64,000 nt of DNA, taken from positions 119,535 to 183,534 of the forward strand of contig NZ_JANKAS010000006.1 of the NCBI RefSeq assembly GCF_024622505.1. The letters run 5' to 3'. Of this stretch, positions 17,085-25,758 are shown piece by piece (the stretch's first letter is position 1; every line of letters begins with the position of its first letter). Below the pieces are notes generated by a model that worked only from the letters and a program-made list of their open reading frames with translations, did not search any database and was not told the DNA's origin. The DNA is from Irregularibacter muris (GTDB lineage: Bacteria > Bacillota > Clostridia > Eubacteriales > Garciellaceae). A program made the translations under genes and the position numbers.

Positions 17085-17840
17085 ATGAAGAATGCAAAAA
17101 TACGAGTAAAAAATTTAGATTTATATTATGGAGAATTTCAAGCCCTTAAAAATATTCATATTGAAATGGAAGAGGGAAAAATAACCGCTTGTATTGGACC
17201 CTCGGGCTGTGGAAAATCCACTTTTTTAAAAGTGCTCAATAGAATGAATGATCTGGTGGAAAATGTAAAAATCACTGGGGAAGTTAAAATTGATGATATA
17301 GACATTTATAAAGATATAGATGTCATCAAGCTCAGAAAAAATGTAGGCATGGTTTTTCAAAAACCTAACCCCTTTCCCATGAGTATCTATGATAATGTTG
17401 CCTATGGTCCCCGCTGTCATGGAATAAAAAAGAAAAATATCTTAGACGAAATTGTAGAAAGCAGTTTGAAAAAAGCCGCCCTATGGGAGGAAGTAAAGGA
17501 CCGTCTTCATAAGAATGCTTTAGGGTTATCAGGGGGGCAACAACAGAGGTTATGCATTGCTAGGGCTATTGCCGTAGAACCCGAGATTATCCTAATGGAT
17601 GAACCTACCTCAGCCCTAGATCCCATAGCTACAGCGAAAATAGAAGAACTAATGGAAGAGCTTAGGAAGAATTATACCATTGTTATTGTTACCCATTCTA
17701 TGAGTCAAGCAGGGAGGATTTCTGACAATACAGCCTTTTTCTTAAATGGAGAAATTGTAGAACACGGAATAACTTCGCAAATTTTTACCAATCCCAAGGA
17801 TAAAAGAACAGAAGATTATATTACAGGAAGATTTGGTTAA
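17085..17840 (+). CDS. pstB: Phosphate ABC transporter ATPase PstB
   Basis: 251-residue ABC ATPase with Walker [10 protein letters not shown] (38-46), signature LSGGQQQR (148-155) and Walker [13 protein letters not shown]. The PstB-typical [18 protein letters not shown]-loop region is present. It energises phosphate uptake by PstCA. A 16-bp gap follows pstA and a GAGGTGAG ribosome site precedes the ATG. Confidence 0.97.
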   Translation: MKNAKIRVKNLDLYYGEFQALKNIHIEMEEGKITACIGPSGCGKSTFLKVLNRMNDLVENVKITGEVKIDDIDIYKDIDVIKLRKNVGMVFQKPNPFPMSIYDNVAYGPRCHGIKKKNILDEIVESSLKKAALWEEVKDRLHKNALGLSGGQQQRLCIARAIAVEPEIILMDEPTSALDPIATAKIEELMEELRKNYTIVIVTHSMSQAGRISDNTAFFLNGEIVEHGITSQIFTNPKDKRTEDYITGRFG

Positions 17841-17854
17841 AGGAGGGAGAAAAG

Positions 17855-18514
17855 ATGACTGCTCGTATAAATTTTGAACGGGAATTGACCCAATTACATG
17901 AAAGAATACTATTAATGAGCTCTATGGTAGAAGAAATGCTACAGCAATCTATTGAGGCTTTAAAAAATAAAGATATTTCCCTAGCCCAAAAAGTGATAAA
18001 AAAGGATGATGGAATTGATGAAAAAGAATTAGAGATACAGGATTTTTGCATTCAACTTATTGCTAGGCAGCGTCCCTTGGCTAAGGATTTGCGTTTGATT
18101 ACTGCTTCTTTAAAAATCATAACAGATTTAGAACGGATTGCCGATCATGCTGTAGATATTTCTAAAATTACTCTTCAGCTTTCAGAGGAAAGCTATATTA
18201 AGCCTTTAATTGATATTCCACGCATGGCAGAGCTGGCCAAATTAATGATGAAAGATTCTATTGATTCCTATGTAAAGGAAAATGCAGAGTTTGCCAAGGA
18301 AGTAGCTGAGAAGGACGATGAGATTGATCATTTATTCAAACAAATCTATAGGGAATTATTAGTTTATATGATGGAGGATCCCAGCAAGATTACCCAAGCC
18401 ACTCATTTTTTATTTGTTGCACGCTATCTAGAAAGAGTAGCTGATCATACCACCAATATCTGTGAAGCAGTTATTTATTTAGTGACAGGAATATATAAAG
18501 ACTTAAATGCATAG
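17855..18514 (+). CDS. phoU: Phosphate signalling protein PhoU
   Basis: All-helical protein of 219 residues made of two three-helix repeats. Each repeat carries the family's metal-binding pattern (DLERIADHAVDISK; YLERVADHTTNICE). It links Pst transport state to PhoR inhibition. Last gene of the pst operon, followed by a strong terminator. Confidence 0.96.
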   Translation: MTARINFERELTQLHERILLMSSMVEEMLQQSIEALKNKDISLAQKVIKKDDGIDEKELEIQDFCIQLIARQRPLAKDLRLITASLKIITDLERIADHAVDISKITLQLSEESYIKPLIDIPRMAELAKLMMKDSIDSYVKENAEFAKEVAEKDDEIDHLFKQIYRELLVYMMEDPSKITQATHFLFVARYLERVADHTTNICEAVIYLVTGIYKDLNA

Positions 18515-18582
18515 ATTTTACAGAGAACAAAACAGTATACTAAAATGTTCCGCATCAATAAGAATATTTTGATTTTTGAGAT

Positions 18583-18617
18583 TTACCGTAGGATTTTTAA
18601 GTCCTACGGTTTTTTTG
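18583..18617 (+). terminator. pst-phoU operon terminator
   Basis: ACCGTAGGA (18585-18593) pairs with TCCTACGGT (18602-18610), followed by T7. Confidence 0.92.
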
Positions 18618-18688
18618 TTCTCTGCCAAGAGTTGGGTAACCCGAAAATGGAATATTTAGTAAGAAACTCCTGCTTAAACAATTTGGCC

Positions 18689-18717
18689 TTGACTTAATAT
18701 TAAAATAATTATATATT
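18689..18717 (+). promoter_or_regulatory. Sigma-A promoter of the PadR module
   Basis: TTGACT at 18689-18694 and TATATT at 18712-18717, spacer 17 bp. The -10 lies inside the palindromic operator. Confidence 0.75.
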
Positions 18718-18740
18718 CAACAAGTTGAATATATAATTAT
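18705..18740 (+). promoter_or_regulatory. 36-bp perfect palindromic operator
   Basis: Two 17-bp arms (18705-18721 and 18724-18740) are exact inverted copies around a 2-bp AA centre, ending in the core TTCAAC-AA-GTTGAA. The palindrome covers the -10 and the start region and ends where the GGAGG ribosome site begins. This is a likely binding site of the PadR repressor encoded 13 bp downstream. Confidence 0.8.
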
Positions 18741-18752
18741 GGAGGTGTTTAT

Positions 18753-19316
18753 ATGTCGCTCAAGCACGGTTTACTGGGGCTATTGAATTATGGTTCTATG
18801 ACAGGATATGAATTGGATAAAGCGTTTAAGGCCTCTCTTTCATTTTTTTGGCAGGCAAAGACCAGTCAGATTTACCGGGAATTGGATGCTATGGAACGCC
18901 ACGGCTGGTTGACCAGCCAACGCGTTATTCAGAGTGAAAAACCAAATAAGAGAGTATATACAATCACAGAGGATGGAAAAGAAGAACTTGTTAAGTGGCT
19001 ATCCTCACCAGAATCAGATATTGTGGATGCAATGCATGTTAGAAGTGCATTTCTAATGCGTGTATTCTTTGCCGGGGAAACGAGTATACAACAATCTTTG
19101 GAAATGCTTCGTAGATACAGACAAAAGTGCCTTGAAAGCAGTGAAGGATTGCGCGTCGCTTATGATGCCATCTCTGATTATGGAGCGATTGTCAGTGATG
19201 AGAAGAAATCAAAATACTGGGAAATAGTAGTGCTTTATGGAGAAGCGTTTTTTGATGCTGGATTGAGCTGGACAGACAAAGCCATTGCCATATTAGAAGA
19301 GGAGCTGAGAGGATGA
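18753..19316 (+). CDS. PadR-family repressor
   Basis: 187-residue transcription factor. The N-terminal PadR winged helix spans about residues 1-85 (HGLLGLLNYGSMTGYELDKAF ... SQIYRELDAMERHGWL ... RVYTITEDGKEEL). A C-terminal helical dimerisation domain follows (about 90-185). PadR proteins repress their own and neighbouring genes and are relieved by small hydrophobic or phenolic ligands. Its stop overlaps the next start (ATGA), so both are one transcript. Base and codon use (CGC, GCG, CGG) are more GC-rich than in the flanking genes, suggesting acquisition. Confidence 0.9.
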   Translation: MSLKHGLLGLLNYGSMTGYELDKAFKASLSFFWQAKTSQIYRELDAMERHGWLTSQRVIQSEKPNKRVYTITEDGKEELVKWLSSPESDIVDAMHVRSAFLMRVFFAGETSIQQSLEMLRRYRQKCLESSEGLRVAYDAISDYGAIVSDEKKSKYWEIVVLYGEAFFDAGLSWTDKAIAILEEELRG

Positions 19317-20899
19317 AAGTCTTGGTTTTAAACGGGTCTCCTAAAAGTGGACACAGCAATACCATGCGCCTTACCCGTGCATTTTTGAAGGGAACTAAAT
19401 GGACTGACGCGGAGATTGTTGATGTAACAAATGCTAACGTAAAAGGCTGTTTGGGGTGCTTTGCTTGTTGGAATAAAACACCAGGAAAGTGCATCATAAA
19501 TGACGGCATGGATGAAATTCTTGCAAAAATAATCACTGCAGATGTGATTATTTGGTCTTTTCCGCTGTATTATTTTAGTGTTCCTGGTGGCTTAAAAAAC
19601 CTTATTGATCGGCAGCTTCCCTTGAATCTGCCGTTTATGGCAGAAGGCACAGAAAGCGGAGGGCATTCGCTACGCTATGACTTAACGTGTCAAAAGCACC
19701 TTGTTATTTCAACTTGCGGTTTTTGGGCATCAAAGGGTAATTATGATTCTATTATTTCCATGTTTGACCATTTTTGTGGAAAGAGTAACTATACGACAAT
19801 CTTTTGTGGACAGGGAGAGCTGTTCCGTGTACCAGAACTAAAAAGTAGTACAGATGCATATCTAGAAATTGTCCGTCGTGCAGGGGCTGAGTACGTCTAT
19901 GGAAAAATCCGGTCGGAAACTCAAGCAGAGCTTGCGGAGCCATTATATCCACAGGATATGTTTGAAAAAATGGCAGATGCTTCCTGGGGCATTATCAAGA
20001 GCAAGGACGGGAATGTACTGATAGATGAAAGCCTTAGCTTTACAGAACAGATGGCAGCCTTATATAGACCAGATGGTATGGAGCGTGTATTGGAGTTTCA
20101 TTATACCGACATTAATAAAACCTATCAAATTTTGTTGACAAAGCAAGGGTCTAAAGTGATAACAGGCAGTTTCAGGCCATATACTACAAGAATTGAAACG
20201 CCTTATTCGGTTTGGCGTTCTATCTCCCGCAATGAAATTTCTGGGCAGGATGCACTGTTTCAACGGCGTTATAAAGTTCTAGGGGATTTTAGTTTGATGC
20301 TAAAGTGGGAGGAATTGTTTTGTACATCAGCTCCTCCGAAACCATCTGGTACAGCTCCTCTGCGCAAGACCAATATGCTGGTCCTTCTCGTGCCATGGAT
20401 TGTCATTTGGACCGCCATAGCGATAGATTCCACCATCGGCGGTGTAGTAGGCATTGTCGTGGCAACCATTGTCCCGTTGCTATGGATTGTGTTCCGACCT
20501 GTGGTGTTTGAGCAAATCAGTGTCCCGATTGTGGTGGGGCTTTCGTTGGGGGTCTTATTTGGTGCGGATACAAGGCTTATTATTACCGGCAGTTATTTCA
20601 TATTTGGACTAATATGGACCATCGGTGCATTTACCCAAATACCACTTACCGCTCATTACAGTGCAGCAAAATATGGTGAAGAAAGAGCCTTTGCAAATCC
20701 ACTTTTTATCACTACAAACCGAATATTGACCGCCACGTGGGGTGCGCTATATCTTGCCACGTCGATTTGGACTTATATTCTGATGGGCACCAGCTTTTCT
20801 CCCTACATAGGTCTAATCAATTCCATCTTGCTTGCACTGATGGGCATTTTTACAGCATGGTTTCAAAAGTGGTATCCGGCACGATGGGCAAGAGGATAA
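19313..20899 (+). CDS. Flavodoxin-like reductase / SCP2 / membrane fusion
   Basis: 528 residues in three parts. Residues 1-190 are an NADPH-dependent FMN reductase fold (LVLNGSPKSGHSNTMRLTRAF; GCLGCFACWNKTPGKC; PLYYFSVPGGLKNLIDR). Residues about 210-345 resemble an SCP2 sterol-carrier domain (a strand-rich region, then WRSISRNEISGQDALFQRRYKVLGDFSLML). Residues 355-528 hold about five or six membrane helices of a type I do not recognise. It is probably a membrane-bound flavoprotein handling a hydrophobic ligand, under PadR control. The four-base overlap with padR and the GC-richer codons mark a two-gene module. The function is unknown. Confidence 0.75.
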   Translation: MKVLVLNGSPKSGHSNTMRLTRAFLKGTKWTDAEIVDVTNANVKGCLGCFACWNKTPGKCIINDGMDEILAKIITADVIIWSFPLYYFSVPGGLKNLIDRQLPLNLPFMAEGTESGGHSLRYDLTCQKHLVISTCGFWASKGNYDSIISMFDHFCGKSNYTTIFCGQGELFRVPELKSSTDAYLEIVRRAGAEYVYGKIRSETQAELAEPLYPQDMFEKMADASWGIIKSKDGNVLIDESLSFTEQMAALYRPDGMERVLEFHYTDINKTYQILLTKQGSKVITGSFRPYTTRIETPYSVWRSISRNEISGQDALFQRRYKVLGDFSLMLKWEELFCTSAPPKPSGTAPLRKTNMLVLLVPWIVIWTAIAIDSTIGGVVGIVVATIVPLLWIVFRPVVFEQISVPIVVGLSLGVLFGADTRLIITGSYFIFGLIWTIGAFTQIPLTAHYSAAKYGEERAFANPLFITTNRILTATWGALYLATSIWTYILMGTSFSPYIGLINSILLALMGIFTAWFQKWYPARWARG

Positions 20900-20906
20900 A
20901 AATAGG

Positions 20907-20949
20907 GAAAACCAGTAGAGGAAAACTAATTTTCTCCTGCTGGTTTTGT
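20907..20949 (+). terminator. Terminator of the PadR module
   Basis: GAAAACCAGTAG...GGAAAA pairs with TTTTC...CCTGCTGGTTTT, a long hairpin ending in T-rich sequence. Confidence 0.85.
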
Positions 20950-21027
20950 TGTCAATTTTATTATATTTAAGTTCAAATTCTGTCATAAAGTAAATTATTC
21001 AATAAAAATTTTATATTCTTTCTTTTC

Positions 21028-21055
21028 TTGTGAACTCCTGTCATTGGTATATAAT
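21028..21055 (+). promoter_or_regulatory. Sigma-A promoter of rqcP
   Basis: TTGTGA at 21028-21033 and TATAAT at 21050-21055, 16-bp spacer, 58 bp before the start codon. Confidence 0.6.
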
Positions 21056-21112
21056 AAAAGTATATACACGATGAATATTTTTATTAGATACACTAAGGAA
21101 AGGGGAATAACA

Positions 21113-21355
21113 ATGAGATTAGATAAATATTTAAAAAATTCTAGACTGATCAAGAGAAGAACCATAGCTAAGGAGGCTTGTAACTCCGGGCGAATCATGG
21201 TCAACGATAAAGTAGCCAAGGCCAGTACAGAGGTAAAGGCAGGGGATATTTTAACCGTTACCTTGGGCAACAACCCTTATAAAGTAGAAATCCTGGACAC
21301 TCCAGAACATGTTTTAAAGGATCAATCCAAAGAATTATATAGAAATTTAGATTGA
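21113..21355 (+). CDS. rqcP: S4-domain protein RqcP (YabO)
   Basis: 80-residue protein made essentially of one S4 RNA-binding domain (MRLDKYLKNSRLIKRRTIAKEACNSGRIMVN). Bacillus YabO/RqcP binds stalled 50S subunits with RqcH and supports alanine tailing in ribosome quality control. I start at ATG 21113 after AAAGGGGA; longer in-frame readings begin inside the promoter. Length and position in the yab cluster match YabO. Confidence 0.9.
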   Translation: MRLDKYLKNSRLIKRRTIAKEACNSGRIMVNDKVAKASTEVKAGDILTVTLGNNPYKVEILDTPEHVLKDQSKELYRNLD

Positions 21356-21581
21356 TGAAATATTGCTTATTTTTCTCAAGAGCCTTAAAAAAGTCTGTTC
21401 TCATCGTCCTGTGCCTCAACTAAGAATTTTAAACCCTGGATTCTTCAGATAACCTAAGCAGTCTTGATAGAAAAGGGTATAACATATTTAAATCTTTTAA
21501 AAAAACTTTCTTCCTTGAAGAATTTTCCTTTTTAATATTTGAGCATTTATCAAATACTAAGGAATACAAGGAGGGAAGTTT
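21356..21581. other. 226-bp gap between rqcP and spoIID-like gene
   Basis: No gene seen. The segment around 21412-21442 shares GGATTCTTCAGATAAC-like sequence with the dispersed repeats near 33.9 and 34.5 kb, so it may hold a worn copy. No clear sigma-E promoter was found. Confidence 0.4.
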
Positions 21582-22580
21582 ATGAATAAAAAACACAAAG
21601 CATTGACCATATTTATGCTTATCCTATTTTTATTTACTCTTTTATCAGGATGTGCTCGTCAAGAAAGAAGAATTGGAGAAAATAGAGAGACTCCTCAAAA
21701 ACAGCAGAAAGAAACACCGGTGAAAAAACCCCCTATACCTGAGCAACTAAGAAATGATCGTAATTTAGTGGTATATGTGGTGGATGAAGGAGCAAAAAAG
21801 GAAATTGATATCGAGGAGTATGTAGCGGAGGTATTGGGAGGCGAGATGAAAAATGACTGGCCAGAGGAAGCCTTAAAGGCCCAAGCCATATTGGCCCGTA
21901 CCTTTGTTATGGAGTTTTTAGTCACGAAAACATCCAAATATGAGGGGGCTGATGTTTCTACAGATATTGAGGAAGCCCAAGCATGGAATAGAGCAGCCGT
22001 GAATGAAAGGATAAAAAAGGCGGTACAAGAAACGACGGGAATGGTTCTTTCCCACGGTGGACAGTATGTTAAGGCATGGTTCCACGCCCACGCAGGTGGG
22101 AAAACGGCTACAGCTAAAGAAGGATTAAGTTATAAGGAGGCAGAACCACCCTATATTCAGGTAGTGGATTCTCCTGATTCTCCAGAGGCGCCCAAGGAAG
22201 ATGCCCAATGGACTGCAGAATTTTCAAAACAAGAAATCATACAGGCTGCTAAAAAAATGGGCAATGACATAAATGGACTGAATGATATAAAGGTCAACCA
22301 GCGGGGCCCATCGGGTAGAGCGCTCAACCTAGCTATAGATGGAATTACTGTCTCTGCTCCTGAACTTCGTATTGCTCTGGGTAGCACAAAGTTAAAGTCA
22401 ACTTTCCTAACAGATATTAAAAGAGTAGGGGATAAAGTTGTTTTTAGTGGAAAGGGTTATGGACATGGAGTAGGAATGTCCCAATGGGGCGCCTATGCCA
22501 TGGCTAAGAATGGAAAGAATGCAACTGAGATCATCCAACATTATTTTAAAGATGTTTCTCTAGTAAAACTATGGGATTAA
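21582..22580 (+). CDS. SpoIID/LytB-domain lipoprotein
   Basis: 332 residues with a lipoprotein signal (LLSGC, Cys24). A SpoIID domain follows: IDIEEYVAEVLGGEM, EALKAQAILARTFVMEF and the C-terminal GKGYGHGVGMSQWGAYAMAKNG. SpoIID is a lytic transglycosylase that digests septal peptidoglycan during engulfment. The lipobox distinguishes this from canonical SpoIID, which has a transmembrane anchor. It stands between rqcP and yabP, so a sporulation role is plausible. A strong GGAGGGAAG site precedes the ATG. Confidence 0.88.
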   Translation: MNKKHKALTIFMLILFLFTLLSGCARQERRIGENRETPQKQQKETPVKKPPIPEQLRNDRNLVVYVVDEGAKKEIDIEEYVAEVLGGEMKNDWPEEALKAQAILARTFVMEFLVTKTSKYEGADVSTDIEEAQAWNRAAVNERIKKAVQETTGMVLSHGGQYVKAWFHAHAGGKTATAKEGLSYKEAEPPYIQVVDSPDSPEAPKEDAQWTAEFSKQEIIQAAKKMGNDINGLNDIKVNQRGPSGRALNLAIDGITVSAPELRIALGSTKLKSTFLTDIKRVGDKVVFSGKGYGHGVGMSQWGAYAMAKNGKNATEIIQHYFKDVSLVKLWD

Positions 22581-22591
22581 AATCATAAAAC

Positions 22592-22620
22592 AGAAAGAGC
22601 CAGAGATGGTTCTTTTTGTT
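22592..22620 (+). terminator. Terminator after spoIID-like gene
   Basis: AAAGAGCC pairs with GGTTCTTT (one G-U), followed by TTGTTTTG. Confidence 0.7.
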
Positions 22621-22631
22621 TTGCCCAAGGC

Positions 22632-22658
22632 ATAAAATAGGTCTAGTCCACATATATA
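22632..22658 (+). promoter_or_regulatory. Weak candidate sigma-E promoter of yabP
   Basis: ATA at 22632-22634, 16 bp, then CATATATA at 22651-22658, against the consensus ATA-N16-CATACANT. Two mismatches. Bacillus yabP is a sigma-E gene. Confidence 0.35.
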
Positions 22659-22692
22659 TGGTACAAGATAAAAAAAGGGGAGGAAAAGAAAT

Positions 22693-22983
22693 ATGGATGA
22701 TAAGATATCTACCAGAATAATGGGTCACAAAGTTGAATTACTAGATCGTAAAATATTAAATCTACAAGGGATAAAAGATGTACATAGTTTTAATGAAGAT
22801 ACTGTGATATTAGAAACCGAAATGGGTTTACTTACTATTCATGGAGAAGACCTTCACATCAATAACTTAAACGTAGAGAAATCCAATTTGAATATTACAG
22901 GAAAAATCGTTTCCTTTGCCTATAGTGAAAATGTGGATATACGAAGTAAGGGAGGCAGCTTCCTGGGAAAAATGTTCCGTTAA
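22693..22983 (+). CDS. yabP: Sporulation protein YabP
   Basis: 96-residue YabP/YqfC-family protein (ISTRIMGHKVELLDRKILNLQGIKDVHSFNEDTVILET). It is made in the mother cell and needed for spore development in Bacillus; the molecular role is not known. Followed by yabQ as in Bacillus, but here a terminator-like hairpin separates them. Confidence 0.92.
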   Translation: MDDKISTRIMGHKVELLDRKILNLQGIKDVHSFNEDTVILETEMGLLTIHGEDLHINNLNVEKSNLNITGKIVSFAYSENVDIRSKGGSFLGKMFR

Positions 22984-22998
22984 AGCTTCCTATGATTT

Positions 22999-23037
22999 TA
23001 AGAAAGCTACTTATGATCAAGTGTGCTTTCTTTTTTA
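22999..23037 (+). terminator. Hairpin/terminator between yabP and yabQ
   Basis: AAGAAAGC pairs with GCTTTCTT around an inner ACTT/AAGT stem, followed by T5. Confidence 0.75.
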
Positions 23038-23109
23038 TCATTGATACTTCTAAAAACTTTCTATCCTCTCATAGTATAAGAGTAGAGTGGTTATGAATGG
23101 GGGGTCATT

Positions 23110-23619
23110 ATGGAAGAAAATATACGTGTTCAAATTTATGTATTTTTATTTACCCTTTACGGAGGACTAATTATTGGAATAGTATACGATCTAATCGACA
23201 TGCTTTTAAATGGAGGAAATAAGAAAACTAAGGGTAGAGGGATAAAAGATATTTTATTTTGGATGGTATCCGTAATTATTGTATTGGGAGTTTTATTTTA
23301 CAGTAACAATGGCATTGTTAGAGTATATACATTGTTAGGCTTTGCTACAGGATGGCTATTATACTTCTGGCTACTGAGTCCTTGGATAAGAAAAATCATT
23401 CAATTAATCATTGAAATCTTCATCAGAATACTTAAAATCATCATCATGATCCTCATCATTCCCTGCAAATGGATAAAAAAGGCACTGTACCTGCCTGTGA
23501 TGAGGGTAAATAACAAAATAAGAAGAGGGGGAGCAAAAATAAAAAAGTATTTCAATATTCCTAAAATCGTCACAAAACAGTATAATAAATATAAGGGATA
23601 TTTAGGCAGAAAAAAATAG
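23110..23619 (+). CDS. yabQ: Spore cortex protein YabQ
   Basis: 169-residue membrane protein with about four or five hydrophobic helices in the first two thirds and a very basic tail (KKYFNIPKIVTKQYNKYKGYLGRKK). Members are mother-cell proteins needed for cortex synthesis. The YGGLIIGIVYDLIDM N-terminal helix is typical of the family. Between yabP and divIC as in Bacillus. Confidence 0.9.
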   Translation: MEENIRVQIYVFLFTLYGGLIIGIVYDLIDMLLNGGNKKTKGRGIKDILFWMVSVIIVLGVLFYSNNGIVRVYTLLGFATGWLLYFWLLSPWIRKIIQLIIEIFIRILKIIIMILIIPCKWIKKALYLPVMRVNNKIRRGGAKIKKYFNIPKIVTKQYNKYKGYLGRKK

Positions 23620-23699
23620 GGTAAGATAAAAAGGATAAGCCCTATTCTGTATAGAATACTATAAAGGTAGACAAGTACTAAAATTTAGGATGATGAAAT

Positions 23700-24044
23700 A
23701 TGGACTCTAGGAACAGAGAAGATTTAGTAAAAAGATATCAAAGAAAAAAGAAAAAAAGATCTAGAAGAAGAACCATATTTTTGCTGCTCATTATATTCGG
23801 TTATTTTTTATACCAATACATCCATTTAGAAATACGATATCAAAACTTGGCTAAAGAAAAGGAGCAACTTAGCATAGAGGTAGAAAAAGCCCAAAAATAC
23901 TATCAACAATTGGCAGAAGAGATAGAACAATCAAAATCAGATAAACATATAGAAATCATGGCCAGAAAATATTTCGGATTGGTATATCCCAACGAAAAGG
24001 TGTACATAGAAGTAGAAAAGGACACGCAGGAAAATAAAAAATGA
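23700..24044 (+). CDS. divIC: DivIC/FtsB-type septum protein
   Basis: 114 residues: a very basic N-terminus, one membrane helix (about 26-42) and a coiled coil (about 48-85), then ARKYFGLVYPNEKVYIEV. This bitopic layout is that of DivIC/FtsB, which forms the FtsLB/DivIB complex in the divisome. Its place between yabQ and the S1-domain gene matches Bacillus divIC. Confidence 0.88.
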   Translation: MDSRNREDLVKRYQRKKKKRSRRRTIFLLLIIFGYFLYQYIHLEIRYQNLAKEKEQLSIEVEKAQKYYQQLAEEIEQSKSDKHIEIMARKYFGLVYPNEKVYIEVEKDTQENKK

Positions 24045-24050
24045 TGATTA

Positions 24051-24079
24051 TTGACCTATTGAGGGGATTACAGTATAAT
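24051..24079 (+). promoter_or_regulatory. Sigma-A promoter of yabR
   Basis: TTGACC at 24051-24056 and TATAAT at 24074-24079, 17-bp spacer, 72 bp before the start codon. Confidence 0.75.
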
Positions 24080-24151
24080 ATGAGAAGGTTAAAGACGCTT
24101 AATGCTGTCCCTTTGATTTATTAAATTTATTTAAGGAGGAATTTCTACGCT

Positions 24152-24562
24152 ATGCCGGTAGAGGTTGGAAAAGTTATTGAAGGTATTGTTACTGGAATTA
24201 CAAATTTCGGTGCCTTTGTTCAGCTGGAAAAAGGTAAGACAGGCTTGGTTCATATTTCAGAGATTTCCGATAGCTATGTAAAGGATATCAACAACCACCT
24301 GAAGGTACAAGATAAGGTGAAAGTGAAGGTATTGTCTATTGATAAAGATGGCAAAATTAGTTTGTCCATTAAACAGGCACAACCTAAAAAAAGTAAGAGA
24401 AATCCCTATCAATGGAGTGGAACTGATCAACCTCAAACCAAGGGGTTGAATTTTGAAGACCAATTATCAAAGTTCATCAAAGAAAGTGATGAGCGACAAC
24501 AATCACTAAAGAAAAGCTTTGATTCTAAAAGAGGGGGCAGTTACAAAAAAGGTCAGTTTTAA
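24152..24562 (+). CDS. yabR: S1-domain RNA-binding protein YabR
   Basis: 136 residues. One S1 OB-fold domain (about 1-72: VGKVIEGIVTGITNFGAFVQLEKGKTGLVHISEISDSYV) is followed by a basic, low-complexity tail. Relatives are general stress/ribosome-associated proteins. AAGGAGG precedes the ATG at a slightly long spacing. Own promoter and terminator. Confidence 0.9.
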   Translation: MPVEVGKVIEGIVTGITNFGAFVQLEKGKTGLVHISEISDSYVKDINNHLKVQDKVKVKVLSIDKDGKISLSIKQAQPKKSKRNPYQWSGTDQPQTKGLNFEDQLSKFIKESDERQQSLKKSFDSKRGGSYKKGQF

Positions 24563-24599
24563 TTACCGAAATTATTATTTATATTCATATAAAAGATAT

Positions 24600-24629
24600 G
24601 AGCATTCCTTATTTAGGGAATGCTTTTAT
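24600..24629 (+). terminator. yabR terminator
   Basis: AGCATTCC pairs with GGAATGCT around a 7-nt loop, then TTTATT. Confidence 0.85.
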
Positions 24630-24630
24630 T

Positions 24631-24728
24631 GTGAAATAGAAAAGTCTATTTTGCTTGCCAGGAACCAAAAGTTTCTATTTCACTGAAGTGGCGATGACTG
24701 CTACCATGTTAAAAGCAAGCAAAAGGAG
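24631..24728 (+). promoter_or_regulatory. Possible pseudoknot leader covering the ppx ribosome site
   Basis: A perfect 12-bp stem (24631-24642/24672-24683) has in its loop TTTTGCTTGC (24649-24658). That segment is exactly complementary to GCAAGCAAAA (24715-24724), which touches the ppx ribosome site AAAAGGAG (24721-24728). A competing short hairpin (24634-24639/24646-24651) and a small one at 24688-24704 are also possible. It may control ppx translation. No promoter was found between the yabR terminator and this element. Confidence 0.4.
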
Positions 24729-24734
24729 AAGAAG

Positions 24735-25658
24735 ATGAAAAAAGTAGCTATAATTGATATAGGCACCAATTCCATGAGGCTAATGATAGCCACAATAAAC
24801 AATGGACAGATTGTAGATCGGGAAAAAACACTAGAAACCACCCGTATGGGACAAGGAATAGATAAAAATGGATATCTTAGTGGGGAAACCATAGAAAGAA
24901 ACTTTGCCGCCCTAAAAAAATTTGTGGGCATAGCACATAAACAGAAGATAGAAAAGATAGTGGCCTTTGCCACTAGTGCCCTTAGAGATGCATCAAATAG
25001 AGAGGAGTTTATCCATAAGGTAGAAAAAGAATTAAGCCTAGAAATCCAACTGCTTTCCGGAGAAAGAGAAGCGGAAATAGGGTTCAAGGGAGTAATGGGT
25101 GAGATAGATACAGAAAGACTACTGGTTATAGATATTGGCGGGGGAAGTACAGAATTTATTCTGGGCAGCAAGAAAGAGGGCATAGAAAGTTTAACCAGCA
25201 TCAATATAGGTGCCTTGAGAATGACAGAAAAGTTCATTGCCCACGATCCCATAAGTGCTGTAGAATTAAAGGATTTGGAGAAAAATATCAAAGAGCAACT
25301 TCTTCCCTTAAAAGAAAAATTATCCCTAATGGAGGATGCAAAAATAGTGGGTATTGCCGGCACCATCACCACCCTATCCGCTATGAAACAACAAATGGAA
25401 TACTATGATTGGCGGAAAATACATCAAAGCACCCTTTCCTTCAAAGAAATTGCAGGGATTTTACAACAACTTATTCCATTGAATATAGAAGAAAGAAAAA
25501 AAATAAAAGGCTTGCAACCCAAAAGAGCCGATATCATTATTGCGGGCATTGTCATATTAAAATGCATTATGGAGGTCTTTGCCATAGAGAGTATCATGAT
25601 CAGTGAAAGTGATAATCTAGAGGGAATGGTATATGAACTACTAGACCTCGTGTTTTAA
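24735..25658 (+). CDS. Ppx/GppA phosphatase
   Basis: 307 residues of the actin-like Ppx/GppA family, which degrade polyphosphate and/or pppGpp. Phosphate 1 motif IDIGTNSMRL, central IDIGGGSTEFI and GIAGTITTLSAM are intact. The short single-module length (no HD-domain C-terminus) is that of the common clostridial Ppx/GppA protein next to yabR; substrate preference cannot be read from sequence. The start follows AAAAGGAG. Confidence 0.92.
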   Translation: MKKVAIIDIGTNSMRLMIATINNGQIVDREKTLETTRMGQGIDKNGYLSGETIERNFAALKKFVGIAHKQKIEKIVAFATSALRDASNREEFIHKVEKELSLEIQLLSGEREAEIGFKGVMGEIDTERLLVIDIGGGSTEFILGSKKEGIESLTSINIGALRMTEKFIAHDPISAVELKDLEKNIKEQLLPLKEKLSLMEDAKIVGIAGTITTLSAMKQQMEYYDWRKIHQSTLSFKEIAGILQQLIPLNIEERKKIKGLQPKRADIIIAGIVILKCIMEVFAIESIMISESDNLEGMVYELLDLVF

Positions 25659-25758
25659 GTTTTGATAATACCTTGATTGAAATCCTTTCAAAATAAATAA
25701 GAATGGATTTATCGAAATGATTTGTAGCTCAAGTAAAACAGGGAGAAAGGAGATAATG

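Noticed and set aside
24701..25372. Long minus-strand ORF opposite ppx
   Set aside because: It lies wholly inside the ppx gene on the other strand and is a low-complexity Ser/Phe/Leu-rich shadow without a ribosome site.
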